From: Paenibacillus sp. FSL R5-0345
GTDB lineage: Bacteria > Bacillota > Bacilli > Paenibacillales > Paenibacillaceae
Length of the DNA: 64,000 bases
Direction of reading: 5' to 3'
NCBI RefSeq assembly: GCF_000758585.1
Contig: NZ_CP009281.1
Location: 2,480,001 to 2,544,000 of the forward strand
Each line of letters opens with the position of its first letter. The stretch's first letter is position 1. The translations under genes and the position numbers were made by a program. Below the pieces are notes generated by a model, which was given only the letters and a program-made list of their open reading frames with translations, made no database searches and was not told the DNA's origin. Below, one piece after another: positions 34,533 through 43,185 of this stretch.

Positions 34533-36536
34533 ATGGATGGTAGAAATATGTATTGTAAACTGTCAGAAGCATCACCAATCACCATCGGACTGCTAGCACA
34601 TGTTGATGCCGGCAAAACCACCTTCGCAGAGCAGCTCCTATACCATGCTTCCGGAATTAAGACTCGGGGGAGAGTCGATCATCAGGATGCCTTTTTGGAT
34701 AGTCATGAGATGGAGCGGGCACGGGGGATAACGATTTTTGCTGACCAGGCGGTGATGAAATTTAACGAACAATCGTATCAGCTCATTGACACACCGGGGC
34801 ATGTCGATTTTTCAGCTGAGATGGAGCGCGCTTTACAGGTCATGGATTATGCGGTAGTCATCTTAAGTGCTGTGGAGGGCATTGAAGGGCATACCGAGAC
34901 GGTCTGGCAATTGCTACAGGAATATGGCATACCCACTTTTATATTTATTAACAAAATAGATCGTACCGGTGCTGACGTCCAGCGTGTGCTAAAAGCGTTA
35001 AGGCAGCAATTTTCGCCGGATATGTTGTATTTGGCAAAAGGTCTAGATCAGAGCATGCTGCCTGAAGAGGTCATTACCGCCGTTGCTGAGCGAGATGAAA
35101 CCTTGATGGAGGCATATCTCGAAGACAACATTTATCCTGGGCAGGTATTGGCTACGCTGAAACTAATGGTTAAAGAACGGGTGGTTTTTCCCGTTATGAG
35201 TGGAGCAGCTCTATTGGATCAGGGGATTGCGGAATGGATGCAGACGATGCAACTACTAATGGAATCGACTTATGAAGTAAACACAGTATTCGGGGCACGA
35301 GTATATAAGGTGCGTCATGAGCTGCAAGGCACGCGACTGACTTTTATGAAGATATTAGCTGGGAAATTACGGGTACGGGAGGATCTCTGCTATAGCACTT
35401 CAGAACATGAGGAGTTAAGCCAGAAAATCACTTCTATTCGTATCTATCATGGGGGGAAATATACTTCATGTGATGAAGCCTCCGCGGGACAGCTTGTTGC
35501 CGTTACGGGCCTAACCGATGCAGCCATTGGACTGGGTATAGGTAATCATTCAGATCGAGTAGAATCCCGTCTTGAGTCAGCGTTGAAATCCAAAGTTGTA
35601 TTCAATTTGGGGATATCATCCAGAGAAGTGCTACGCTATTTCATGATCCTGCAAGCCGAAGACCCTACACTGCAAGTGACATGGGAGGACAAGCTGGAGG
35701 AGATTCATGTTCATGTGATGGGAATGATCCAGCTAGAGGTACTTCAGCAGGTGGTGTTAGACCGTTTTCAGCTCAAGGTAACGTTCTCAAAGCCAGAGAT
35801 ATTATACAAAGAGACGATCACAGAGACTGTGATTGGCTGTGGGCATTTCGAACCTCTTAAGCATTATGCAGAGGTGCATCTCCGGCTTGCGCCTGCGAAA
35901 CGTGGTGAGGGTATTACATATCGCAGTACATGCCATGTTGAGCAGCTCAGCACAGGGTATCAACATCTCGTCGGTCAGCATTTACTTGAAAAGGACCATC
36001 GTGGAGTTCTTACCGGCTCTCCCGTCACCGATCTGTGTGTAACGCTTTTAACCGGGGCAGCGCATCAGAAGCACACTCATGGCGGTGATTTTCGGGAGGC
36101 AACACTTCGGGCACTGCGGCAGGGATTGGAGCAAGCGAACACTATTCTACTGGAACCCTATTATCAATTCAAAATCAAAGTCGATGCAGAGCTTATCGGA
36201 CGCGTAATGTCTGATATACAGCTTGCCCATGGTGAATTTGACTCGCCAGAAATGCTAGGTGAATCCATGCTTATTCAGGGACGTGCGCCTGTCGCGACGT
36301 TCATGCATTATGCAGTAGAACTTGCTTCATTCACGAAGGGCAAAGGAGCAATCTCGATGAAGTTAGGCGGTTATCAGCCATGTCATAACCCAGAACAGGT
36401 CATCGCAAGGATTGGATACGACCGCAGCGCTGATCCTGAGTACACCTCCAGCTCTATGTTCTGTGCAAAGGGAGCGGGATATAGCGTTCCTTGGGATGAA
36501 GCGCCTTCGTATATGCATTTGGAGATTCAGGAATAG
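34533..36536 (+). CDS. Tet(M)/Tet(O)-like ribosomal-protection family GTPase, 667 aa
   Basis: The GTPase motifs are LLAHVDAGKTT (G1), RGITI (G2), DTPGHVDF (G3), NKID (G4) and SGAAL (G5). Domain order and the C-terminal LLEPYYQFKI and PVATFMHYAVELASFT blocks follow Tet(M)-type ribosomal protection proteins, which are EF-G relatives that release tetracycline from ribosomes. However, the domain IV tip, which in Tet(O)/Tet(M) carries a Tyr-Ser-Pro-Val segment, here reads AHQKHTHGGDF (about 510-520), so tetracycline resistance is not assured. No ribosome-binding site is obvious; ATG 34533 or 34548 may be used. Flanked by remnants and terminators, as expected of an accessory gene. Confidence 0.8.
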   Translation: MDGRNMYCKLSEASPITIGLLAHVDAGKTTFAEQLLYHASGIKTRGRVDHQDAFLDSHEMERARGITIFADQAVMKFNEQSYQLIDTPGHVDFSAEMERALQVMDYAVVILSAVEGIEGHTETVWQLLQEYGIPTFIFINKIDRTGADVQRVLKALRQQFSPDMLYLAKGLDQSMLPEEVITAVAERDETLMEAYLEDNIYPGQVLATLKLMVKERVVFPVMSGAALLDQGIAEWMQTMQLLMESTYEVNTVFGARVYKVRHELQGTRLTFMKILAGKLRVREDLCYSTSEHEELSQKITSIRIYHGGKYTSCDEASAGQLVAVTGLTDAAIGLGIGNHSDRVESRLESALKSKVVFNLGISSREVLRYFMILQAEDPTLQVTWEDKLEEIHVHVMGMIQLEVLQQVVLDRFQLKVTFSKPEILYKETITETVIGCGHFEPLKHYAEVHLRLAPAKRGEGITYRSTCHVEQLSTGYQHLVGQHLLEKDHRGVLTGSPVTDLCVTLLTGAAHQKHTHGGDFREATLRALRQGLEQANTILLEPYYQFKIKVDAELIGRVMSDIQLAHGEFDSPEMLGESMLIQGRAPVATFMHYAVELASFTKGKGAISMKLGGYQPCHNPEQVIARIGYDRSADPEYTSSSMFCAKGAGYSVPWDEAPSYMHLEIQE

Positions 36537-36539
36537 AAG

Positions 36540-36733
36540 TGAGAGAGACAGGTATTGCCGCAGACTTTGTGGCATACAGCAGCCGATTACGCGAAGCAGC
36601 ATCTCGAGGAGTACTTATCTCACCCGGAGGTTGAGCGTATCGTTGTCATTAAGTTAGGCATTTCGAAACATCATGAAAAAAAGTGCACAAACCAATCACG
36701 GTTTGTGCACTTTTTTCATGAGAAAGCAGTCTA
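36540..36733 (+). pseudogene. Possible gene remnant downstream of the Tet-like gene
   Basis: In a frame without start codon, the 34 codons after a TGA (about 36546-36665) read coding-like (LPQTLWHTAADYAKQHLEEY, then PEVERIVVIKLGIS). The frame then runs into the palindromic terminator. It looks like the truncated end of another gene; family not recognised. Confidence 0.3.
36673..36720. terminator. Long palindromic bidirectional terminator
   Basis: CATGAAAAAAAGTGCACAAACC and GGTTTGTGCACTTTTTTCATG are inverted copies around AATCAC, with A and T runs on both sides, closing the opposing genes. Confidence 0.88.
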
Positions 36734-37069
36734 GGAATTATCCTTCACCCCAATATTTCTTTGTCCCCATTCAACAACGGATTCAATTAAAGGCACTAAT
36801 TCTTTTCCAGATGAAGTCAGAGAATACTCAACTCTTGGTGGCACTTCGTTATACTGCTCCCGATGAATGATTCCATATTCTATAAGATCCCTCAGTGAGT
36901 TGGTTAAGGTAGTTCCTGTTATTCCATGCAGTCTTCTTTTTAACTCGTTATAGCGTATGTTGTCGTTCTCACTAAGAATGGCTAGGATCGGGAGGTTCCA
37001 CTTTCCGCTGATTACATGGAATGCGAAGGTTGCAGGACATAATTGATCAAGTCTAAATTCGTATTTCAT
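36731..37069 (-). CDS. HxlR-family transcriptional regulator, 112 aa
   Basis: A winged helix of HxlR type: CPATFAFHVISGKWNLPILAIL with a conserved N-terminal Cys (Cys10), then RYNELKRRLHGITGTTLTNSLRDLIEYG and PPRVEYSLTSSG. HxlR proteins (YodB, HypR, QorR) sense thiol-reactive compounds through the N-terminal cysteine. It is divergent from a DsbA-like gene, with palindromes between them, so it probably controls that gene. Confidence 0.88.
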   Translation of the reverse strand: MKYEFRLDQLCPATFAFHVISGKWNLPILAILSENDNIRYNELKRRLHGITGTTLTNSLRDLIEYGIIHREQYNEVPPRVEYSLTSSGKELVPLIESVVEWGQRNIGVKDNS

Positions 37070-37100
37070 ACATAACTCCTGTCCAATAGTATTATAAAAG

Positions 37101-37156
37101 ATACTTAGTATTAAAAATAAACGTACTTGTTTGAATTTGTATTGGTATTATAATAC
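37101..37156 (+). promoter_or_regulatory. Promoter and HxlR operator candidates
   Basis: ATACTTAGTAT (37101-37111) and GTATTATAATAC (37145-37156) are palindromes between the two divergent genes. The second overlaps TATAAT (37149-37154), which with TTGTTT (37127-37132, 16-base spacer) forms the promoter of the DsbA-like gene. HxlR proteins bind TACT/AGTA-type dyads; the link is inference. Confidence 0.55.
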
Positions 37157-37221
37157 TCCCATACAAAGAACTTCTACAAGAGGGCACTTTCTTTGATTCT
37201 CCAGTGAAAGGTGATTTATAT

Positions 37222-38133
37222 ATGAATAATTCAAATATGATGTGTGACCTTAAAACCGGTGTCTGTGGGCCAGGGGAGGAAGAGCAAATGGAAATGATCG
37301 ACTTTAATCTACAGTCCCCCAAAATCACACTTTACTATGCAACAGATCCGATCTGTTCCCACTGTTGGGCGCTTGAGCCGGTACTCAATCGTTTTATTCT
37401 GCAGTATGGTCAATATTTTAACGTGAAGACGATTATGGGTGGTTTGCTTTCTAGCTGGCATGGTTTTGCAGATGTCTCTAATGGCATTCAACAGCCTTCA
37501 GATGTTGCGGAGCATTGGAGAGAAGTCGGTTTACATTCACGTATGCCTATCGATGGTTCTTTGTGGAAAAACAATCCGATTCTTTCTTCGTACCCGCCAT
37601 CTAGAGTATACAAGGTTATACAAAATACATTTCCGGGTAAAGAAAATGAGTTTTTGCGTCAGGCAAGAGAAGCTGTATTCGCCTTCAATCAGAATATTGG
37701 AGAGGAGCAAACATTAGTTGATATAGTCAACAACATTGGGCTAAATGGCGAAAAAATAGTGGCGGATGCTGCTCTTGGATCGGCACAAGATTTGTTAGAG
37801 CAGGATTTTGAGTTAGCAGGCAGACTTGGTGTACGTGGATTTCCAACTATTATCATGGTGAATGAAGAAAATAAAGGTGTTAAAATTGTGGGGGCACGAT
37901 CATTAGAAGCCTATGTCGACGGACTTCAACAAGTTTACAATGGAGATGTAAAAGCTGAAAATGTTCCACCTCTCTCTGAACTTATCAAGGAAGGAAACAT
38001 TTTGTTCTCCAAGGAAATTGAAGTGTTGTATGATATTGAATCTAGTGATATGGAGTCATTTATAGCCACGGAAATGATAGAGGGGTCATACAGTATTAAG
38101 CGGGTTTTAGGTGAATCATACGTAGTATCTTAA
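37222..38133 (+). CDS. DsbA-family thioredoxin-like protein (SpxH/FrnE type), 303 aa
   Basis: ATG 37222 is 9 bases after GAAAGGTG; the upstream GTG abuts the site. Active-site CSHC (Cys45-Cys48) in DPICSHCWALEP, the cis-Pro segment in GVRGFPTIIMV, and a helical insert define the DsbA/FrnE group that includes the SpxH adaptor of ClpXP. Two more cysteines near the N-terminus (Cys8, Cys15; CDLKTGVCG) form a second Cys pair. A cytoplasmic protein, probably in thiol stress, divergent from the HxlR regulator. Confidence 0.85.
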   Translation: MNNSNMMCDLKTGVCGPGEEEQMEMIDFNLQSPKITLYYATDPICSHCWALEPVLNRFILQYGQYFNVKTIMGGLLSSWHGFADVSNGIQQPSDVAEHWREVGLHSRMPIDGSLWKNNPILSSYPPSRVYKVIQNTFPGKENEFLRQAREAVFAFNQNIGEEQTLVDIVNNIGLNGEKIVADAALGSAQDLLEQDFELAGRLGVRGFPTIIMVNEENKGVKIVGARSLEAYVDGLQQVYNGDVKAENVPPLSELIKEGNILFSKEIEVLYDIESSDMESFIATEMIEGSYSIKRVLGESYVVS

Positions 38134-38143
38134 TTATAATGAA

Positions 38144-38185
38144 AGAAGCCAGTAACCCAAATTACTTTGGGTTTACTGGCTTCTT
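38144..38185 (+). terminator. Rho-independent terminator
   Basis: GAAGCCAGTAACCCAAA / TTTGGGTTTACTGGCTTC, loop TTAC, then CTTT. It lies at the 3' end of the DsbA-like gene and runs into the remnant that follows. Confidence 0.75.
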
Positions 38186-38313
38186 TGGCATTTCGCGAAG
38201 GTGGATTTGAGGTCGCAAGTGATGATCTGGAGAAACCGCTTGGACGTCCAGCTACTCCAGTAAAAGAAGAAATCCAACAAATTGTTAGCGATTTATCCCA
38301 AACCGAAAAATAA
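38174..38313 (+). pseudogene. C-terminal remnant of an NmrA/QorB-like quinone oxidoreductase
   Basis: The frame ending at TAA 38311-38313 reads REGGFEVASDDLEKPLGRP then ATPVKEEIQQIVSDL, the characteristic C-terminus of NmrA/QorB-type NAD(P)H oxidoreductases. The rest of the gene is missing and there is no start. Such genes are common partners of HxlR regulators, so this is probably the rest of a former neighbour of the regulator at 36.7 kb. Confidence 0.6.
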
Positions 38314-38391
38314 GCTATTTTAACATAAAAATAGAATATTATACAATCCAGGTAACACAGAACTAAAGCGTAAAAGCTTCTCGCCCATAAT

Positions 38392-38573
38392 TTGAGTAGT
38401 CAATATAGTCAAACATTTGAGGATCTGACAGAGGAGCGGAAAGCGATATTGTCACAGTTACTTGATGGCATAGGGGAGCATTGTTTTATCCAGGGTCCCA
38501 TTTTTTTCATTATGATGTTCATACAAAAATTGGTGATGCTGCGTCTTTATGTTATGCTAAGCCTAGATTTTAG
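38392..38573 (+). pseudogene. Truncated, frameshifted sugar O-acetyltransferase (maltose/galactoside type)
   Basis: EERKAILSQLLDGIGEHCFIQGP is typical of LacA/Maa-like acetyltransferases just before the left-handed beta helix. At the run of seven T (38501-38507) the frame slips, and the continuation HYDVHTKIGDAASL (family consensus DYGYNIxIG) lies in another frame. N- and C-terminal parts are absent. A decayed gene. Confidence 0.65.
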
Positions 38574-38681
38574 ATGAAATAGAGACCGTTAAGAGAGCGT
38601 TATATTATGCGAAAATCATGTATACTCCGAAAGCCCCCTTTTTCTCAAGTTAATTAAAAAAATGATGGTCCTTTAGCGAAT

Positions 38682-38710
38682 TTGTAACAGGCCCTGTGAC
38701 AGGGTATAAT
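38682..38710 (+). promoter_or_regulatory. Promoter of the DinB-like gene with operator-like palindrome
   Basis: TTGTAA (38682-38687), 17-base spacer, TATAAT (38705-38710). The perfect palindrome CCCTGT-G-ACAGGG (38692-38704) fills the spacer; a regulator bound there would block polymerase. Confidence 0.6.
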
Positions 38711-38764
38711 TTACTTGATATAACTAAGAAATCGTTGCTTAACGACTAATAAAGGGGATTTCAA

Positions 38765-39247
38765 ATGTACAGAACAGTTCAAGATTTTCTAGGTGACTGG
38801 GCAAGCGCTTCTGCAGGGACGATTCGCGTTCTTGAATCGCTTACCGATGATAAATTAGATCAGGTAATTGTTGAAGGTCACAATTCATTAGGATGGTTAG
38901 GTTGGCATTTGGCAACCTGTCCGATGTTCTTTGGTGGTCAGGTAGGTTTAACGCTTACTCCAGTAGGCAATCCGAAGGAAGTTCCGGCTCATGCGGCTGT
39001 GATTGTTGAAGCTTATAAGAATATTGCGGCTAATATTGCTTCTGAGGTAGAGAAGTTGACGGACGAGCAAATGGTTGAGAGTGTTCAGACATTTGCTGGA
39101 TTAACGCCTCGTGGTGCTATGCTTAGATCTCTGATCGATCATCAGACACATCATCGTGGTCAAATGACAGTCCTTTTACGTCAAGCAGGTCTTCGTGTAC
39201 CTGGCGTAATTGGTCCTACTAGAGAAGAACAAGCTCAAATGAAATAG
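38765..39247 (+). CDS. DinB-family protein, 160 aa
   Basis: A four-helix DinB-like protein with likely metal ligands His48 region (LGWLGWHLATCP) and the pair in LIDHQTHHRGQM (about 136-140). Family members include thiol-dependent S-transferases; the substrate is unknown. AAAGGGG ribosome-binding site. Monocistronic, with a palindrome in its promoter and a strong terminator. Confidence 0.82.
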   Translation: MYRTVQDFLGDWASASAGTIRVLESLTDDKLDQVIVEGHNSLGWLGWHLATCPMFFGGQVGLTLTPVGNPKEVPAHAAVIVEAYKNIAANIASEVEKLTDEQMVESVQTFAGLTPRGAMLRSLIDHQTHHRGQMTVLLRQAGLRVPGVIGPTREEQAQMK

Positions 39248-39299
39248 TTATTGGTACCTTTCCCTAATGATAGATTGGCGACTAGGGAGGGTACTACGA

Positions 39300-39345
39300 A
39301 AAAATCTCGTTTCCCAGACGTTTGTCTTGGAAACGAGATTTTTTG
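39300..39345. terminator. Bidirectional terminator
   Basis: AAAATCTCGTTTCC / GGAAACGAGATTTTTT with an inner CAGAC/GTCTTG loop; shared by the DinB-like gene and the convergent yesN-like gene. Confidence 0.85.
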
Positions 39346-39414
39346 TTGTGGATGTAGTCCTATCTATTATTGCTAAAGATTGCAACTTCTTTTTGCGGGG
39401 TTCGGCGATCTCAA

Positions 39415-41025
39415 TTAGCCTGCTTCAATTTGGTGCATATATTCTCTGGGAGAGATCCCCGTTATTTTCTTGAAGACCTTACTGAAATAGAAGGCACTTT
39501 CATAACCGAGTTTTTGTGAAATTTCATAAATACGACCTTCTCCCCGTGCCATCATTTCCTTGGCAGCAGTGATTTTGGTCTCCGTGATATATTCCACATA
39601 ATTGACTTTAGCGACTTTGGAGAACAGATGGCTCAAATAGTTTGGACTGAAATTGAAGACATCGGCCACTTGATTCAGTGAAAGCTTAGTGTCGAGATTT
39701 CTTTTGATATATTCCTGGACATTTTTGACGATTTGTTCTTTATAGCTTTGTCTTCGACTTGATAGAATTTCCGAACAGCCGTCACGGAACTGAATTAACC
39801 AGCCGGCGATCTCTTCAATTGTATGCATCTGATAGATGGCCCGGTAGCCTTCCGGCTCATTTTCGAAGATATGCTCAACAATGTTTTCTCCATCTGCTAG
39901 TAGCGAAGTGGCCATATATAGAATATTGCAGGCGGCATCGGTGGCGGGTACCAATAAGTCGGGGCGGTCTTCAAAGATTTCAATCATTTTGGAGATGATG
40001 GTGTACAAAGCAAGAGTATCTAATTCTTCAAATGCACGGCGGATTTCCGAACGGGATTCGGAGAAATCAAACAACGGATGCTCTTGCTCTAGAGGCTCAC
40101 CCTCAGCGAAAAAAACAAAGGACCGTTCTTTCACAGCAACCGGCAATGCCTTTCGGGCTGCAAGGTAGCTCTCCCGCAGCAAATAAGGCTCCTCGACCGC
40201 AAACCCTATGGCACCAATAATCGTTACATTGAAATAGTTATGTAGTACGGATGCCATGTCGGTAAGTTGTTTCTCAATGGCAGACATCCAGTGACTAGGA
40301 TTGACTCCGGGGACAGGCAGAGCAACGGCGAAATTGCGCAAGTCAAGACTGGTTACATAGCAAGGATTGATAGAGGCAAGTGTATCCTTTGCCAATTGTA
40401 CTGTGCTTGAGCATAAAGCGACCAGCTTATCCCCACGGGGTGGGACGGTGTCCGGACCCAGAATCCGGCAGGTACAGACCAGGTAGGCGGGCTCGGAAAA
40501 GTCTAACGCCAGATCCTCTTTCTGCAGGAGATACTGGTTCTTATTCTCGAACAGGTTGTTGAACAGGCGAATGAAAAACTTATCACGCTGCGCCTGAAGA
40601 TTCCCGCGGTGAACAAGCTTAGGGTAGCTTTCCATCGTCTGGTAACTCTCAAGAAAAGAAATCGCCTTTCGAATGGATTCGGACAGCGCTTCCGGAGTAA
40701 GTTCCAGCTTTACTAGATAATCCGTGGCTTGCACCTCTATGGCTCCGCGTGCATATTGAAACTCTTCATAACTAGTCAACATAATGAACAACGGAAGTCG
40801 ACCATATTTTTGGCGTATTGAAGCGGCAACTTCTAAACCGCTCTTTATCGGCATTTTGATATCGCTGATTACGATGTCCGGGCGGAGCGTGTCAATCATT
40901 TCTTCTTCTTGGGCACCGTTGTGCGCGATACCGACAATCTCTATATTATACTGCTCCCATTTCAGCATAGACTGCAAGCCGATGCAGACTAGAGCTTCGT
41001 CGTCGGCGATTAATAATTTAATCAA
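39415..41025 (-). CDS. YesN-type response regulator with AraC DNA-binding domain, 536 aa
   Basis: I chose TTG 41025, which follows AAGGATGTGG at a good distance and gives the usual MIKLLIADDE start; a GTG three codons earlier is possible. REC domain 1-120 with phospho-acceptor Asp55 (DIVISDIKMP) and Lys at MLTSYEE region; a central 250-residue sensory region; C-terminal AraC double helix-turn-helix (about 440-536, LSLNQVADVFNFSPNYLSHLF and ISQKLGYESAFYFSKVF). It pairs with the histidine kinase 30 bases upstream. Likely activates the polysaccharide-uptake genes divergently oriented beyond the kinase. Confidence 0.9.
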   Translation of the reverse strand: MIKLLIADDEALVCIGLQSMLKWEQYNIEIVGIAHNGAQEEEMIDTLRPDIVISDIKMPIKSGLEVAASIRQKYGRLPLFIMLTSYEEFQYARGAIEVQATDYLVKLELTPEALSESIRKAISFLESYQTMESYPKLVHRGNLQAQRDKFFIRLFNNLFENKNQYLLQKEDLALDFSEPAYLVCTCRILGPDTVPPRGDKLVALCSSTVQLAKDTLASINPCYVTSLDLRNFAVALPVPGVNPSHWMSAIEKQLTDMASVLHNYFNVTIIGAIGFAVEEPYLLRESYLAARKALPVAVKERSFVFFAEGEPLEQEHPLFDFSESRSEIRRAFEELDTLALYTIISKMIEIFEDRPDLLVPATDAACNILYMATSLLADGENIVEHIFENEPEGYRAIYQMHTIEEIAGWLIQFRDGCSEILSSRRQSYKEQIVKNVQEYIKRNLDTKLSLNQVADVFNFSPNYLSHLFSKVAKVNYVEYITETKITAAKEMMARGEGRIYEISQKLGYESAFYFSKVFKKITGISPREYMHQIEAG

Positions 41026-41055
41026 TTTGACCACATCCTTGATAGATTTGCCAAT

Positions 41056-42948
41056 CTACTCTTTTTGTATAAATGGCAGAAGAATTTTCATTAAGGTATA
41101 TTGGCCCACTTCACTCTCAATCGAAAGACCGTAATTCTCCCCAAAAGCTAGCCGCAAACGCTCATCTACACTACGGAGTCCAACGTTCTCGAACACGCCC
41201 TTAGTTCCATCCTCTGGAGCACACAGAATGGTGGAGATTTGTTCTTCCTGCATGCCTACACCGTTGTCTTCAATCGTAACCAGGATATCGGCAAAGCCAC
41301 TTTTTTTCACTGTGATGAGAATATCTCCTCTGCCTTTGGGCTCGATGCCATGGAAGATAGCATTCTCAACCAGAGGCTGGAGTGTGAAGCGGGGAATCAG
41401 CCCGGAGAGCAGTTCTTCATCTTCGATTTCCTTCACCATCGAGACCGTACTGCCATACCGGTATTTCTGAATCAGAAAATAATCATCGAGCAGGCTTAAC
41501 TCATCTCTCAGTGGCATCAGCCTCCGGTTGTCTTTGGCGATGCTGCGCAGCAGTCTGGAGAGTGAGGTAGTCATTTCAGCAATGCCGGTAGCATTCTGAA
41601 TGGTAGCCATCCATTTGATTGAATTCAGTGTGTTGTACAAAAAGTGGGGATTGATCTGACTCTGCAGCATCCGGTACTCTAGCTCCTGTTTCTGCTTCTC
41701 ATCAGCGAGTCGGCTGTCCATGAGCGCAACAATGTCCTGAGACAGACGGTTGATGCCCCGTCCGACATCACCGAGTTCACTTTTCCATTCGATATTACGG
41801 TCCAGCAAGAAATTGCCCTGGGCTATCTTATCTATTCGCTTCTTTAATTTTTCTACCGGAAGACTAATAGTGCGAGTTAAGTACAAGGTAATAATGCCGC
41901 TTAAGACGATAACGAGTAAACAAACGCCGAGCATTACTAGAATCCATATATTCGCTTTGGGAGCGAACTGATCATTGGATAAGGTCTGTGACAGAATCAC
42001 TCCACTGCGCACGGGATAAGAGACCACGATTTGACTTTCTTCATTCTCCAGCTTGATCATGGACAGCTCGGTTTGTGGGCCGACAGGCTTATCATCAGTA
42101 TAGGCTATAGGTTCATACGGTGTAGTCATCGCAGTTACTTTATCGCCAATGAGTTGATAATGATGATTGCCTAGCGTCAGCAGCATTCGGGAGTTCTTTG
42201 GCAGGGAATAACCCTTCAGCTTGTCGGTAATTAAGGAAGTATTGGCGAGTAAGTAGACCGTTCCAATTCGGGCAGCCCCATCTCCGTAAATAGGTAGAAC
42301 AAAAGGAATTCCATTAGTGGTGGAGAGGGGGTCTTTAATCACTTGTTCCCACTGCTCAACAGCATCTTTATTTAGTCCGGGAATTTGACCGATATTGTGT
42401 ACAGTAAGCGGAATTGAAGTACTGACGGAATTATCCACCTGCAGGAACTTTCCGTTGTTGCCCGTAACAATCAAGCGGCGGACATAGCTATTAGAGCGAT
42501 TGATCCGAAAATCCTCCTGCATGGAGTTAAAGGCATTAACAGCATCCTTGGCGCTTGCTTTTGGAGAAACAAAATAATCAGTGAGTAATGTATTAGTGGA
42601 CGAGTTGGTGCTGTTGGTCATCGCCAAAGAGGACAGATTAATCAAATCTTGTTCAATAATATGTGAAACTAGCTGTAGGTTGAACTCGGTCGCCTGGATG
42701 GTTGTTTTACGCTGATAATAGGTAATCAATTCATAGCTGAAAAAGGACAGCAGAGCGGCAATCAACAGCGCAAATAGGGTCATAATCAGAATAATACGGC
42801 TCTTAATGGTTGATTTTCTTACCGTTGTGAACACTCCTCTACAAAAAGCGGGGAAATATAAAGCGTTTTCAAAAAAAACTTTCAATTCATGCATGTTTAA
42901 AGTTAATCTTCTATTTATAATATGCTTAACTGGTTTATCGATATCCAT
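41056..42948 (-). CDS. YesM-type sensor histidine kinase, 630 aa
   Basis: ATG 42948 follows AAGGTG by 5-6 bases. Two transmembrane segments (about 50-75 and 330-355) frame an extracellular sensor (dCache-like). Then come HAMP, the His-kinase box LQSQINPHFLYNTLNSIKWM, and an HATPase domain (ENAIFHGIEPKG; DNGVGM). Autophosphorylates on an external glycan signal. The N-terminal 50-residue extension before TM1 is longer than usual and a start at a later codon (about 42834) is possible. Divergent from the sugar-binding protein gene. Confidence 0.9.
   Translation of the reverse strand: MDIDKPVKHIINRRLTLNMHELKVFFENALYFPAFCRGVFTTVRKSTIKSRIILIMTLFALLIAALLSFFSYELITYYQRKTTIQATEFNLQLVSHIIEQDLINLSSLAMTNSTNSSTNTLLTDYFVSPKASAKDAVNAFNSMQEDFRINRSNSYVRRLIVTGNNGKFLQVDNSVSTSIPLTVHNIGQIPGLNKDAVEQWEQVIKDPLSTTNGIPFVLPIYGDGAARIGTVYLLANTSLITDKLKGYSLPKNSRMLLTLGNHHYQLIGDKVTAMTTPYEPIAYTDDKPVGPQTELSMIKLENEESQIVVSYPVRSGVILSQTLSNDQFAPKANIWILVMLGVCLLVIVLSGIITLYLTRTISLPVEKLKKRIDKIAQGNFLLDRNIEWKSELGDVGRGINRLSQDIVALMDSRLADEKQKQELEYRMLQSQINPHFLYNTLNSIKWMATIQNATGIAEMTTSLSRLLRSIAKDNRRLMPLRDELSLLDDYFLIQKYRYGSTVSMVKEIEDEELLSGLIPRFTLQPLVENAIFHGIEPKGRGDILITVKKSGFADILVTIEDNGVGMQEEQISTILCAPEDGTKGVFENVGLRSVDERLRLAFGENYGLSIESEVGQYTLMKILLPFIQKE
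42858..42871 (-). promoter_or_regulatory. cre-like site (CcpA) near the 5' end of the kinase gene
   Basis: On the minus strand TGAAAACGCTTTAT matches the CcpA consensus at 13 of 14 positions. It lies within the annotated start of the kinase or just ahead of a shorter version. Suggests carbon catabolite repression of the sensor genes. Confidence 0.45.
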
Positions 42949-43005
42949 ATTAACACCTTAGCATATTCCTGCAATTCCATACAGTGGAAGACAGAGGAGC
43001 TGAGA

Positions 43006-43039
43006 ATTTTACATGTTTTAAATAGGATTTTACAGGTTT
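43006..43039 (+). promoter_or_regulatory. Direct repeat upstream of the sugar-binding protein gene
   Basis: ATTTTACATGTTT (43006-43018) and ATTTTACAGGTTT (43027-43039) match at 12 of 13 positions with a 21-base period, two helical turns. Such repeats are typical of AraC-type binding sites; YesN is encoded next door. It lies about 150 bases before the gene. Confidence 0.6.
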
Positions 43040-43185
43040 GAAGCGAGGAGGAAGAGAAGAACAAAGAAAAGTGAATGAACTGAGTTTGAAAATACATGCC
43101 ATTCCAGAGAGGAAAGTCTTAAACTTTGAAATAGATCGGATGAGCCGATCCGTGTAAACAATCAGAAGGAAAAGGGGATTTTCAA

